Shown one piece after another: positions 1-5,855 of a stretch of 8,056 nt of DNA. The DNA is from CAZLBV01 sp964557845. Lineage in GTDB: Bacteria > Acidobacteriota > Aminicenantia > Aminicenantales > Aminicenantaceae. Both the position numbers and the translations under genes were made by a program. The notes beneath the pieces were generated by a model that had not been told where the DNA came from, made no database searches, and was given only the letters and a program-made list of their open reading frames with translations. Location of the stretch: NCBI GenBank assembly GCA_964557845.1, contig CAZLBV010000163.1, forward strand, positions 1-8,056, given 5' to 3'. Positions within the stretch are counted from its first letter, which is position 1, and each line of letters starts with the position of its first letter.

Positions 1-1
1 A

Positions 2-895
2 ATCGCAGCCAGGCCCTGGGCCTTGCCAGCATCAACCATGCCCGTGATTTTTGGTACTTCTCTGGCAATAGTTATAGGGGGGAGTTGTTTGGACGGTGTG
101 GGTTTTTTACTGGCATTTTTAGGAATGGTGGTCCTTCATTCTGCCGCCAACATGCTTAGTGATGTATATGACTTTAAACGGGGATTAGATAAGGTTGTAA
201 CTCCTGTAAGTGGAGCCATTGTTAGGGGATGGCTTACCAGCAGCCAAGTCAAAAATGGATCCATTGTTCTTTTTATTATTGGTTCGCTTATTGGTCTGTT
301 TCTTGTTTATATGACAGGAATTGTTCTTTTGGTCGTTGGTGCTGTAGGAGTTGTCATCGGCCTTTTTTATACGGTATTAAAATACCGTGCCTTAGGAGAT
401 TTGGCCGTTTTTTTAGATTTCGGAATTTTGGGATCGTTAGGGGCATGGATAGTTCAAAAAGAATCATTTTCCTGGCTTCCGGTCCTATGGACCATTCCCA
501 TGGCTATGCTGGTTTCCGCGATCTTGCACGCCAACAATTGGAGAGATACTGTTTCAGATAAAGAACGGGAAATAATCACTGTGGCCGCTTTATTAGGAGA
601 TAAACTTTCTCTCTTATATTATTCCTTTCTATTGTTCGGCCCTTTTATAATTATCTTGTGTTATATATTAATCCCAAGAATATTCTCGCTTGGTTTGCCA
701 CCCATGCCCTATACTTTTTTTCTGACGATCTTAGCTTTTCCCAATGCCGTAAAACTATGGAAACGGGCTTTGCGCCGGCATAATCCCCTACAACCCATGG
801 ATTTTATCATCCTGGATGGGGCGACAGCGCAGCATAATCTGGTTTTTGGATTATTGTGTACCGCTGCGATCTGGTTTCAGTATATCCTTAAATGA
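2..895 (+). CDS. UbiA-family prenyltransferase, MenA-like (5' end outside window)
   Basis: This is a membrane enzyme that transfers a polyprenyl chain from its diphosphate to an aromatic acceptor; the closest familiar type is MenA (1,4-dihydroxy-2-naphthoate polyprenyltransferase, menaquinone synthesis). The frame is open to the left edge and reads IAARPWALPAS before the first possible start (TTG at 23). That is the usual UbiA/MenA N-terminus, so the true start lies upstream and only a few residues are missing. Counting from the TTG, the first Asp-rich motif is AANMLSDVYDFKRGLD (residues 41-56; D47, D50, D56) and the second is ANNWRDTVSDKE (170-181; N172, R174, D175, D179). Both bind Mg2+-diphosphate in the family. 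Most of the rest is hydrophobic and fits about eight to nine TM helices. Its stop overlaps the next gene (ATGA). No other men or ubi gene is visible, so the acceptor is not proven; family assignment is firm, MenA itself is moderate. Confidence 0.88.
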   Translation: MAARPWALPASTMPVIFGTSLAIVIGGSCLDGVGFLLAFLGMVVLHSAANMLSDVYDFKRGLDKVVTPVSGAIVRGWLTSSQVKNGSIVLFIIGSLIGLFLVYMTGIVLLVVGAVGVVIGLFYTVLKYRALGDLAVFLDFGILGSLGAWIVQKESFSWLPVLWTIPMAMLVSAILHANNWRDTVSDKEREIITVAALLGDKLSLLYYSFLLFGPFIIILCYILIPRIFSLGLPPMPYTFFLTILAFPNAVKLWKRALRRHNPLQPMDFIILDGATAQHNLVFGLLCTAAIWFQYILK

Positions 896-1554
896 TAACC
901 GAGCCTTCTGATCCCGGAAGTTCTAAATATTTTTTTCTAGTCCAAATTCTATTGTTTGCCGGGTTGTTTATCCCCCTTTTTATTTTCCACTCCATCGCAG
1001 GAATTGATTTTTGGTGGTGGATGAGTATTAATATATCCCTCCTTTTTTTGTTCACTGTGTTATCAGACAAATCCTATCTAAAAATACTTAGAAATGATCT
1101 CAGCTTAGGGATTTTCCACAAAATTATGTTGGGGATATTGTCAGCTATTATCTTATATGTAATATTTTATCTTGGGAATCAGGTCTCACGGTGGATCTTT
1201 ACCTTTGCCGGTGAAGGGATCAACCAGGTCTATGCCTTTAAACAGGATGCTTCCACCCTGCGGATAATTCTGCTGATGGTGCTTATGATAGGTCCCGGAG
1301 AGGAAGTAATATGGAGAGGATATCTGCAAAGACATTGGGAAAGCCGCTTTGGTAGACGTGCCGGTTATTTTTTGAGTGCGGCAGTCTATTCTCTGGTGCA
1401 TGCTGCCTCCGGAAATATCATGCTGATCGGAGCAGCCGGCGTGTGTGCTCTTTTTTGGGGGTGGATTTATCTGAGGTACAGGTCAATCTTATTGGTTGCT
1501 GTCAGCCATACGGTTTGGGATCTGTTTATATTTATAATCCTGCCTTTAAGTTAA
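892..1554 (+). CDS. CPBP-family intramembrane metalloprotease (CAAX protease/Abi type)
   Basis: This 220-residue multi-pass membrane protein belongs to the CPBP (Rce1-like, PF02517) family of intramembrane glutamate proteases and related membrane proteins. The three family motifs are visible in order: GPGEEVIWR (E137, E138, R142; the EExxxR motif), YSLVH (H170; the FxxxH motif with Tyr in place of Phe), and SHTVWD (H206, D210; the HxxxD motif). All predicted catalytic residues are therefore present. Hydrophobic stretches occur at about 14-37, 40-58, 76-98, 122-136, 157-170, 175-195 and 198-217. The ATG at 892 overlaps the upstream prenyltransferase stop by 4 bp and has no good Shine-Dalgarno sequence, which points to translational coupling. 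Bacterial members include enzymes tied to bacteriocin self-immunity and many of unknown substrate. Whether the prenyltransferase partner is functionally linked cannot be told from sequence alone. Confidence 0.88.
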   Translation: MITEPSDPGSSKYFFLVQILLFAGLFIPLFIFHSIAGIDFWWWMSINISLLFLFTVLSDKSYLKILRNDLSLGIFHKIMLGILSAIILYVIFYLGNQVSRWIFTFAGEGINQVYAFKQDASTLRIILLMVLMIGPGEEVIWRGYLQRHWESRFGRRAGYFLSAAVYSLVHAASGNIMLIGAAGVCALFWGWIYLRYRSILLVAVSHTVWDLFIFIILPLS

Positions 1555-1689
1555 ATGTTTTCTGAAAAATATTCCAACTTTGAGATAATAAACTATTTAA
1601 TATTACTATCGGCATTTTTTATGAATAATTCAGGCTAAATGGGAGTTGCGGGGATCTTACTAAAGCGGCTTAATTAAATTTATGGAAGC
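1555..1689. other. convergent intergenic region, no clear terminator
   Basis: This gap separates the plus-strand CPBP gene from the minus-strand acidic protein gene, so both transcripts must end here or read into one another. The sequence is AT-rich with short A and T runs, including a T6 run near 1615-1620. I found no GC-rich stem followed by a T tract on either strand, so any termination is not of the textbook intrinsic type. Confidence 0.4.
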
Positions 1690-2142
1690 TCATGAGATCA
1701 AATCTTGTTTTAGGATAATGTTTTCAATCCCTAACTCGCTGAATTCATCGCTGTATTTTTTAATAAAAGGATTGATGTTTTGGAGACGTTCAGTTCGTGT
1801 CATTTTTTTTATTTCTTCTTCTCTATAACGCTTTTCAAAGTCTCTCCAGGCTAATCTTTCTATTAGTTCATCCCAGAAAGTGTCATTGTTGTACCTGTCA
1901 ATATATACATTCAATTCATCTTCCAATACTGAAGACGGATAGGATCTTTGATTCCCATTCTCAGTATCGACATAATGTTCCAAACCAGCCTCATCTGCAA
2001 AGGAGAGAATATAGGATTCTAAGTCGTCACAATCATCTTCGATATCGTCGGTTTGAAAAGAATTTACCATCCAGTTACCAAGATAGGTCAGTTTAAGCAA
2101 GGTCTTGAACTGTTCTTCTGAGAATTCCATTTTTATTGCCAT
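1690..2142 (-). CDS. conserved acidic protein of unknown function
   Basis: This 150-residue soluble protein has no signal peptide or TM segment and is rich in Glu and Asp. I recognise the general pattern (an N-terminal 'FSEEQFKTLLKLTYLGNWMVN' stretch, a 'FADEAGLEHYVD' middle, 'DTFWDELIERLAWRDF' and a charged C-terminal 'PFIKKYSDEFSELGIE') from small uncharacterised proteins found across diverse bacteria, but no function is known to me. The helix-rich composition and alternating aromatic/acidic pattern suggest a compact helical fold. The start at 2142 is supported by AGGAG on the minus strand (complement of 2149-2153) 6 nt upstream of the ATG; a second Met four codons later is the alternative. 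It lies 122 bp downstream of the deaminase gene on the same strand, so it may be co-transcribed, although its own ribosome site is good. The gene is certain, its role unknown. Confidence 0.8.
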   Translation of the reverse strand: MAIKMEFSEEQFKTLLKLTYLGNWMVNSFQTDDIEDDCDDLESYILSFADEAGLEHYVDTENGNQRSYPSSVLEDELNVYIDRYNNDTFWDELIERLAWRDFEKRYREEEIKKMTRTERLQNINPFIKKYSDEFSELGIENIILKQDLIS

Positions 2143-2148
2143 TATTAT

Positions 2149-2153
2149 CTCCT
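2149..2153 (-). promoter_or_regulatory. Shine-Dalgarno site of the acidic protein gene
   Basis: AGGAG on the minus strand sits 6 nt before the ATG at 2142, an ideal spacing. It fixes that start over the Met four codons downstream. Confidence 0.75.
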
Positions 2154-2264
2154 GATATTTTCAGAATAACTCATTTGACAGGAGCTGTCTATAAGAATTA
2201 AATGGCTTAAATCCACTAGGTTATGGCTCCTCATGCCCCGTGACGATAATAATAAATCGGCAAG

Positions 2265-2756
2265 CTAGTACCTGACTTTATCTTCTTTTTTTTCCCAGGC
2301 ATCAAAAAGTGGAAGACAGGCTTCGTGTTCGATCTGAATGCTATTAAAGATCCTCTGCTCAAGCGGTCCGGTAATGGATTCATAGATCACTTTGTCCGAA
2401 AATTCGATCCGGTCTGCATCCTCTTTAGTGCAGCCGTAGTAAAGCGTTTTTATTTTAGCCCATAAAATGGCGCCTAAACACATGGGGCAGGGTTCACAGG
2501 TAGAGAAGATCTCACAATCGGAAAGGTCAAATCGTCCCAGCTTTTTTGAAGCTTTCCGGATTGCCAAAATCTCGGCGTGAGCAGTCGGGTCATTGGTTTT
2601 GATCACCCGGTTGTATGCTTTGGCTATGATCTCGTTTTCCCTCACGATGACTGCGCCGAAGGGGCCGCCCTCATTCCTATCCATTCCCTTTTGCGCCATC
2701 CTTATGGCTGCTCGCATATGTCTTTTATGTGTTTTTTTGTTTGCAGTTTTTTGCAT
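2265..2756 (-). CDS. guaD: guanine/nucleoside deaminase of the GuaD type
   Basis: This 163-residue cytosolic zinc enzyme belongs to the cytidine/deoxycytidylate deaminase superfamily, most like Bacillus-type guanine deaminase GuaD, which hydrolyses guanine to xanthine and ammonia in purine salvage or breakdown. Visible signatures are GGPFGAVIV (residues 30-38), DPTAHAE (56-62; H60 as zinc ligand, E62 as proton shuttle) and CEPCPMCLGAI (87-97; C90 and C93 as zinc ligands). The C-terminal part, KEDADRIEFSDKVIYESI followed by LPLFDAWEKKEDKVRY, matches the GuaD layout, where the tail closes over the active site and ends in a Tyr. TadA-type tRNA deaminases lack this tail, so that reading is less likely. 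The length is close to B. subtilis GuaD (156 aa). The ATG at 2756 is favoured because AGGA lies 8 nt upstream; a Met at residue 14 has no such site. Substrate specificity within the family (guanine, cytosine or others) needs an assay. Confidence 0.85.
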   Translation of the reverse strand: MQKTANKKTHKRHMRAAIRMAQKGMDRNEGGPFGAVIVRENEIIAKAYNRVIKTNDPTAHAEILAIRKASKKLGRFDLSDCEIFSTCEPCPMCLGAILWAKIKTLYYGCTKEDADRIEFSDKVIYESITGPLEQRIFNSIQIEHEACLPLFDAWEKKEDKVRY

Positions 2757-2777
2757 TGCCTCAATCCTACAATAATT

Positions 2778-2783
2778 ATTATA
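2778..2783 (-). promoter_or_regulatory. candidate -10 box for the deaminase gene
   Basis: A perfect TATAAT reads on the minus strand here, 21 bp before the deaminase ATG, which would give a leader of roughly 14 nt. No good -35 hexamer sits at 16-18 bp; TTGACC further upstream is too far away. The region is very AT-rich, so a chance match is possible. Confidence 0.35.
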
Positions 2784-2844
2784 ACCATAGTTAAGTCATA
2801 AAATAAAACAAGGGTCAACTTAAAATAGGTAAGTTTATAATAAA

Positions 2845-2861
2845 AGGAAACCTTCTTTCCT
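2845..2861. repeat. short inverted repeat (6-bp stem, 5-nt loop)
   Basis: AGGAAA and TTTCCT form a perfect 6-bp stem around the loop CCTTC, between the divergent deaminase promoter region and the permease remnant. There is no clean T tract after it on the plus strand, and it may be a decayed terminator or chance. Confidence 0.35.
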
Positions 2862-2890
2862 GATGTTTTGTCTAAAAAATATGAAAGTAA

Positions 2891-3163
2891 GATTTTATAC
2901 AGGGTGCTTCCGTCTCCAAGATCATATTTCTTTTATCCAAGCAGTACATTAAATGGGTTCTTATTGCCAATGTGATCTCCTGGCCGGCTGCGTATTTTCT
3001 CATGAAGGGTTGGCTCCAGGATTTTCCATACAGGATAAACTTGGGGATTTTTATTTTTCTACTTGCTGCCGGTTTGTCGCTGATTATTGCGCAGCTTACA
3101 GTAAGTTTCCAGGCAATAAAAGCAGCCCGGTCTGATCCTGCGGAATCACTTCGTTATGAGTGA
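2891..3163 (+). pseudogene. C-terminal remnant of an FtsX/MacB-type ABC transporter permease
   Basis: The frame from 2891 to the stop at 3161-3163 encodes about 90 residues that match the extreme C-terminus of MacB/FtsX-type permeases (usually about 400-800 aa). It starts at GASVSKIIFLLSK, the usual 'KVLGAS' loop before the last two TM helices, continues through IKWVLIANVISWPAAYFLM and a second hydrophobic helix, and ends with TVSFQAIKAARSDPAESLRYE, the hallmark C-terminus. A stop (TAA at 2888-2890) precedes the frame, the four codons after it do not resemble the family, and homology seems to begin at about 2903. No ATG with a ribosome site lies before the fragment; an internal GTG at 2972 would yield only 63 residues. 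All N-terminal TM and periplasmic parts and any ATPase gene are absent. I therefore call it a deletion remnant, with the break near 2890-2903. Its neighbour is a PadR/HAAS pair, a common companion of such permeases. Confidence 0.8.
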
Positions 3164-3225
3164 TCCGATGGTTTGATTTATCTGCTTATCTGATCGAGAT
3201 TGCCACTAATTATTTCGTGGTTCAG

Positions 3226-3263
3226 GTATTTTTTCAAATATTCAATATGCGTAAAAAAAATAC
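3226..3263. repeat. 9-bp AT-rich inverted repeat upstream of the PadR promoter
   Basis: GTATTTTTT (3226-3234) and AAAAAATAC (3255-3263) are perfect complements around a 20-nt loop. The right arm abuts the -35 box of the PadR promoter. It could be a weak bidirectional terminator closing the permease remnant, a curved A-tract upstream element of the promoter, or chance in AT-rich DNA. Confidence 0.4.
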
Positions 3264-3292
3264 TTGACAAACTGTATAATACACAGTATATA
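3264..3292 (+). promoter_or_regulatory. sigma70-type promoter of the PadR/HAAS operon
   Basis: A perfect -35 box TTGACA (3264-3269) is followed after 17 bp by TATATA (3287-3292) as -10; other TATA-like hexamers overlap it in the run 3287-3298. A8 and T6 tracts just upstream could act as an UP element. Transcription would begin near 3299-3304, leaving a leader of about 50 nt before the GTG start at 3353. Confidence 0.65.
3271..3287. promoter_or_regulatory. candidate PadR operator (imperfect palindrome in the spacer)
   Basis: ACTGTATAATACACAGT is a 17-bp inverted repeat, with half-sites ACTGTATA and ACTGTGTA (7 of 8 matching) around a central A. It fills the spacer between -35 and -10. A third half-site, ACTGTACA on the minus strand, lies at 3316-3323 in the leader. 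PadR proteins commonly bind ATGTACAT/TGTA..TACA-type palindromes and repress their own operon; binding here is inferred from position and shape. Confidence 0.55.
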
Positions 3293-3342
3293 TATAACAC
3301 AAGGTAATAATACGATGTACAGTATAGGTTGCTTAATTTAAC

Positions 3343-3347
3343 GGAGG
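3343..3347 (+). promoter_or_regulatory. Shine-Dalgarno site that fixes the PadR start
   Basis: GGAGG lies 5 nt before the GTG at 3353 and is inside the coding frame if the upstream TTG at 3329 were used. It therefore argues for the GTG as the real start. Confidence 0.75.
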
Positions 3348-3352
3348 TCATC

Positions 3353-3679
3353 GTGGAAGATGAATTCGGTTATTTAGAAACAGAAATGAACCGGGGATTT
3401 ATCCAGGTTTTAGTACTTGTCTGTCTTGAGAAACAGATGTATGGATACCAGATGCTAAGGCACTTTCAAGAAAAAGGATATCAGATCGAAGAAAACACCT
3501 TATATCCTCTCTTAAGGCGGCTGGAAAAAAATAAATTGATTGAGAGTAAATGGGATGTCAGCCAGGAGCGACCCCGCAAGTTTTATATAATTTCTGGCCA
3601 AGGAAAAAAAATACGGAAAAGGCTCTTAGACATTCGCCAAGAACAAAATAAAGTTATCGATAAATTGTTGGAGGGATAA
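3353..3679 (+). CDS. PadR-family transcriptional regulator
   Basis: This 108-residue winged-helix DNA-binding protein belongs to the PadR family, typically dimeric repressors. The core reads RGFIQVLVLVCLEKQMYGYQMLRHF (helices 1-2, about residues 14-38), then NTLYPLLRRLEKNKLIES (recognition helix region, 48-65), then the wing with RPRKFYIIS (73-81), and a C-terminal dimerisation helix (about 83-107). It is the short PadR-s1 form, with no separate effector domain. The GTG at 3353 was chosen over a TTG at 3329 because of the ideal GGAGG; the ATG at 3386 has no ribosome site and would remove part of helix 1. The stop is 1 bp before the HAAS-domain gene, so the two are one operon. A palindrome in the promoter suggests autoregulation. 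The stimulus is unknown; in many such pairs the targets are neighbouring ABC exporters, of which only a remnant is present here. Confidence 0.92.
   Translation: MEDEFGYLETEMNRGFIQVLVLVCLEKQMYGYQMLRHFQEKGYQIEENTLYPLLRRLEKNKLIESKWDVSQERPRKFYIISGQGKKIRKRLLDIRQEQNKVIDKLLEG
3670..3675 (+). promoter_or_regulatory. Shine-Dalgarno site of the HAAS-domain gene
   Basis: GGAGGG overlaps the last codons of the PadR gene and lies 5 nt before the ATG at 3681, an ideal arrangement for strong, coupled translation. Confidence 0.75.
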
Positions 3680-3680
3680 A

Positions 3681-4619
3681 ATGTATAAAAAATTAGAACA
3701 ATATCTTGATGAGATCGATCATTATCTCGATGCCAAGGAGGGAACAGGAGATATCCTTTCCGAAATAAAAAGTCATATCTTAGAAAAAACAGAGCACGAA
3801 TTCGGTGAGATCAATGAGGAAAACTTGGGTAAGATTATTGAAACTTATGGACATCCTGCTAGGGTTGCGGAGAAGTATCTGGAGGGAATTCAAATAATAT
3901 CACCGGTATTTAAAAAACATCTTTTTTATTATTCCGGTTTGCTTTTTCTGATCCATTTCGCTATGACTTTGTGGGCCTGGTTTTCTCATACCACTATTAC
4001 GGTTTTTCCTTTGTTTTTTATCCCCAAGTTTGTCGACTTCCAAACCATTCTCTATCTCCCCATGGCATTTATTTTTGATGTGGGTTTAGTGGGTATCGTT
4101 CTTTATTTTATTACCCAGAAAAACAAAAAAATTAGACTGCCCTGGCCGGGATTCTTGAAGAAATTCGACTCCAGAGCAGTTAAAAGAAAAAGCCGGCCTA
4201 AGCTTGTCTATTTTATTGTGATGATGGTTCTTTTTGGAGTGCTCTTGTTTGTTTTTCTTAAGTTTCATACTCTATTTTTTATTTCAGCCGATAATAAAAT
4301 TGAATCTCTCCTTGATTCCCGGGCATCAATATTTTTATCCATATGTTTACTCTTGTTGATAGCGGCTGAAGTCATTACATCTTTGATCCGTTATTTTAGG
4401 GACTCCGATTGGGTATTACTCATCAAAAACGCTTTTGTTCTTCTGGTTTTTTGGGCGATTTGGAACTACCCTGGGGAAATTGTTTTCAAGAAAGATGCAG
4501 GTTTTGATTTAATGACCGGAGGGACTATTTTATTGGCTTTTCTCACGTTGATCGCAGTCGTAAATTTCATGGAAAGTTTGATCAGAGTTATTGTAAGACG
4601 CAGAATAAAACAGAGTTAG
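3681..4619 (+). CDS. HAAS-domain integral membrane protein (PadR partner)
   Basis: This 312-residue protein has a soluble N-terminal HAAS-type helical domain (about residues 1-70) and about six TM helices. The first part reads YLDEIDHYLDAKE...ILSEIKSHILEKTEHEF...IIETYGHPARVAEKYLEG; the 'YGHPARVAEKYL' turn-helix is the hallmark seen in DUF1700/HAAS proteins encoded beside PadR regulators. Hydrophobic helices are at about 82-100, 123-143, 175-195, 215-236, 247-262 and 278-300, with basic loops (residues 147-173 and the RRRIK tail) expected in the cytoplasm. HAAS proteins are thought to relay membrane or envelope signals with their PadR partner, but the mechanism is poorly known; the membrane part here is not one I can assign to a named family. 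It is translated from its own GGAGGG, 1 bp after padR. Function is inferred from the domain and context. Confidence 0.82.
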   Translation: MYKKLEQYLDEIDHYLDAKEGTGDILSEIKSHILEKTEHEFGEINEENLGKIIETYGHPARVAEKYLEGIQIISPVFKKHLFYYSGLLFLIHFAMTLWAWFSHTTITVFPLFFIPKFVDFQTILYLPMAFIFDVGLVGIVLYFITQKNKKIRLPWPGFLKKFDSRAVKRKSRPKLVYFIVMMVLFGVLLFVFLKFHTLFFISADNKIESLLDSRASIFLSICLLLLIAAEVITSLIRYFRDSDWVLLIKNAFVLLVFWAIWNYPGEIVFKKDAGFDLMTGGTILLAFLTLIAVVNFMESLIRVIVRRRIKQS

Positions 4620-4904
4620 ATCGAGTGGAATGACATGAAAGAACCAACGAAATTGCCTAAAACCGGTAAAACCAAGGTCGGGCCGGGCTATTTGCTTTAT
4701 TTTTAATAATATAAGATGAGTTTTCCATAGATGTTATTATATATATGATATATTAAAAAAAAGAGATAACTGTTGTGTAAAACTATGATAAGTATATGAT
4801 AATAATATAATTATCTGGGCCCAACCCCTTTTTATGCTTGGGATTGATTGTGACATGAAACTTTTCAAGTGGTATCATTAGTTTATACAATAGAGACGAC
4901 ATCT
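4620..4904. other. AT-rich intergenic region before the TonB-like gene
   Basis: This 285-bp gap starts with moderately GC-rich sequence (a GGTCGGGCCGGGC island near 4677-4689) and then becomes extremely AT-rich from about 4692 to 4815. TATGATA occurs three times (4744-4750, 4784-4790, 4795-4801). A stretch near 4815-4842 holds a weak CCCAA/TTGGG inverted repeat. Candidate promoter elements near the gene are TTTTCA (4862-4867) with TATACA (4884-4889), 16 bp apart, but this is a weak match. A 23-codon ORF at 4635-4706 has no ribosome site and is not called. Confidence 0.5.
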
Positions 4905-5855
4905 ATGTTATTCGATACCATTCAGAATAGACATAAACCCTATTCATTCACATCTCTGCTTAAAACCAGGTTGATAAGCGCAGTTGTCACACTTATCATC
5001 CATGGGATAGTCCTTGTTCTGTTGCTGTTTGTTGTTCCTCTTGTTCAGGTTAATGTTTTTGAGGAAGAAGTTGTCAATGTATTCATTGCTCCTGGTGACC
5101 CATTGATTTTTCCTGATAGGGAAGGCATTAATACGGGAACCGATGAAACCGATGAGCTTGAATCTGATATGCCGGAAGGGGAAGACCCCCAAGGTATAAG
5201 CAAAGGATCTGGAATAGTTGGAGAGTCAATTGAAGGTGAAGATAAACTCCGGGAAGATTCTGTTCCTTCAACCTCAGAGGAATCCTCCCCATCCTCACCA
5301 CTGGTATCAGAATTCAGATTGGACAAAAGAAGGGAAACCACGGAAGAAACAGATTCTGCAAAGGGGCCGCTTTTGATTCTATCTTTTCCGGAAAGCCGGA
5401 AGGTCCCGCTAGAAAAAGCTGAAATCCTTCCGGGAAAAGTAGTGGATTTTAATAAGTATCTAGAACCTGAATTTCCCCACAGAAGTGGTATTGTCATCGG
5501 GCGGAGGATGGGAGAAGGCTCCTTAAAACTCCGTGGCCAGCAAGCCCGAGCGATTATTAAAGGAACTAAATTTGATGTAACTCCCTGGGCTTCAGTAGTA
5601 GTGGAAAGGATTCAAAAGAATTGGATCATTCCTTCCGACCGGGAGAATCCTGCCCAAGGCCGGGTCGGAGTCGATGTTAAAATTTCAAAAAAGGGAGATC
5701 TGGTTGAGATACAGTTAATAGAGTCATCTCTGATCGAACCATTCGATCTGGCCGCTTTATCTGCGGTCAAGGACAGTGCCCCTTTTCCTTCGCTTCCCGG
5801 TGCCTATCCAGGATTAGTCATACAGATTTATTTTATATTTCATTACAATGATTAA
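4905..5855 (+). CDS. TonB/TolA-like energy transducer with acidic linker
   Basis: This 316-residue inner-membrane-anchored protein is expected to span the periplasm and couple proton-motive force to an outer-membrane or envelope process. A short cytoplasmic tail is followed by one TM helix (about 24-48) containing TLIIHG; this fits the SxxxH pattern of TonB and TolA, with Thr29 for Ser and the key His at 33. The middle (about 50-190) is acidic and rich in Glu, Ser, Gly and Pro, unlike the Pro/Lys-rich TonB linker. The C-terminal domain (about 225-316) matches the TonB/TolA C-terminal fold: FDVTPWASVVVERIQKNWIIP, then GRVGVDVKISKKGDLVEIQLIESS, then FDLAALSAVKDSAPFPSLP and a final Ile/Phe-rich strand. 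The ATG at 4905 is preferred to a GTG at 4869, giving a typical short tail, though neither has a strong ribosome site. It overlaps the next gene by 8 bp. No exbB/exbD or receptor is in view. Confidence 0.82.
   Translation: MLFDTIQNRHKPYSFTSLLKTRLISAVVTLIIHGIVLVLLLFVVPLVQVNVFEEEVVNVFIAPGDPLIFPDREGINTGTDETDELESDMPEGEDPQGISKGSGIVGESIEGEDKLREDSVPSTSEESSPSSPLVSEFRLDKRRETTEETDSAKGPLLILSFPESRKVPLEKAEILPGKVVDFNKYLEPEFPHRSGIVIGRRMGEGSLKLRGQQARAIIKGTKFDVTPWASVVVERIQKNWIIPSDRENPAQGRVGVDVKISKKGDLVEIQLIESSLIEPFDLAALSAVKDSAPFPSLPGAYPGLVIQIYFIFHYND

Noticed and set aside
2178..2193. GACAG-GAG-CTGTC mini-hairpin between the deaminase and acidic protein genes
   Set aside because: It is a 5-bp stem with a 3-nt loop and no T tract on either strand, so too weak to name a terminator.
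3275..3280. TATAAT hexamer just after the TTGACA
   Set aside because: Only 5 bp separate it from the -35 box, so it cannot be the -10 for that box; it is better explained as part of the palindrome.
4675..4705. GC-rich island followed by T-rich sequence as an intrinsic terminator of the PadR/HAAS operon
   Set aside because: No stable stem could be drawn; only 3-4 bp self-complementary CCGG pieces exist.
4635..4706. 23-codon ORF (starting MKEPTKLPKTGK) between the HAAS gene and the AT-rich block
   Set aside because: It has no ribosome site and no homology I recognise, and is too short to support.
5045..5497. 150-codon minus-strand ORF inside the TonB-like gene
   Set aside because: It is antisense to the acidic linker coding sequence; the translation is Ser-rich low complexity mirroring Glu/Asp/Gly/Ser codons, with no recognisable domain.
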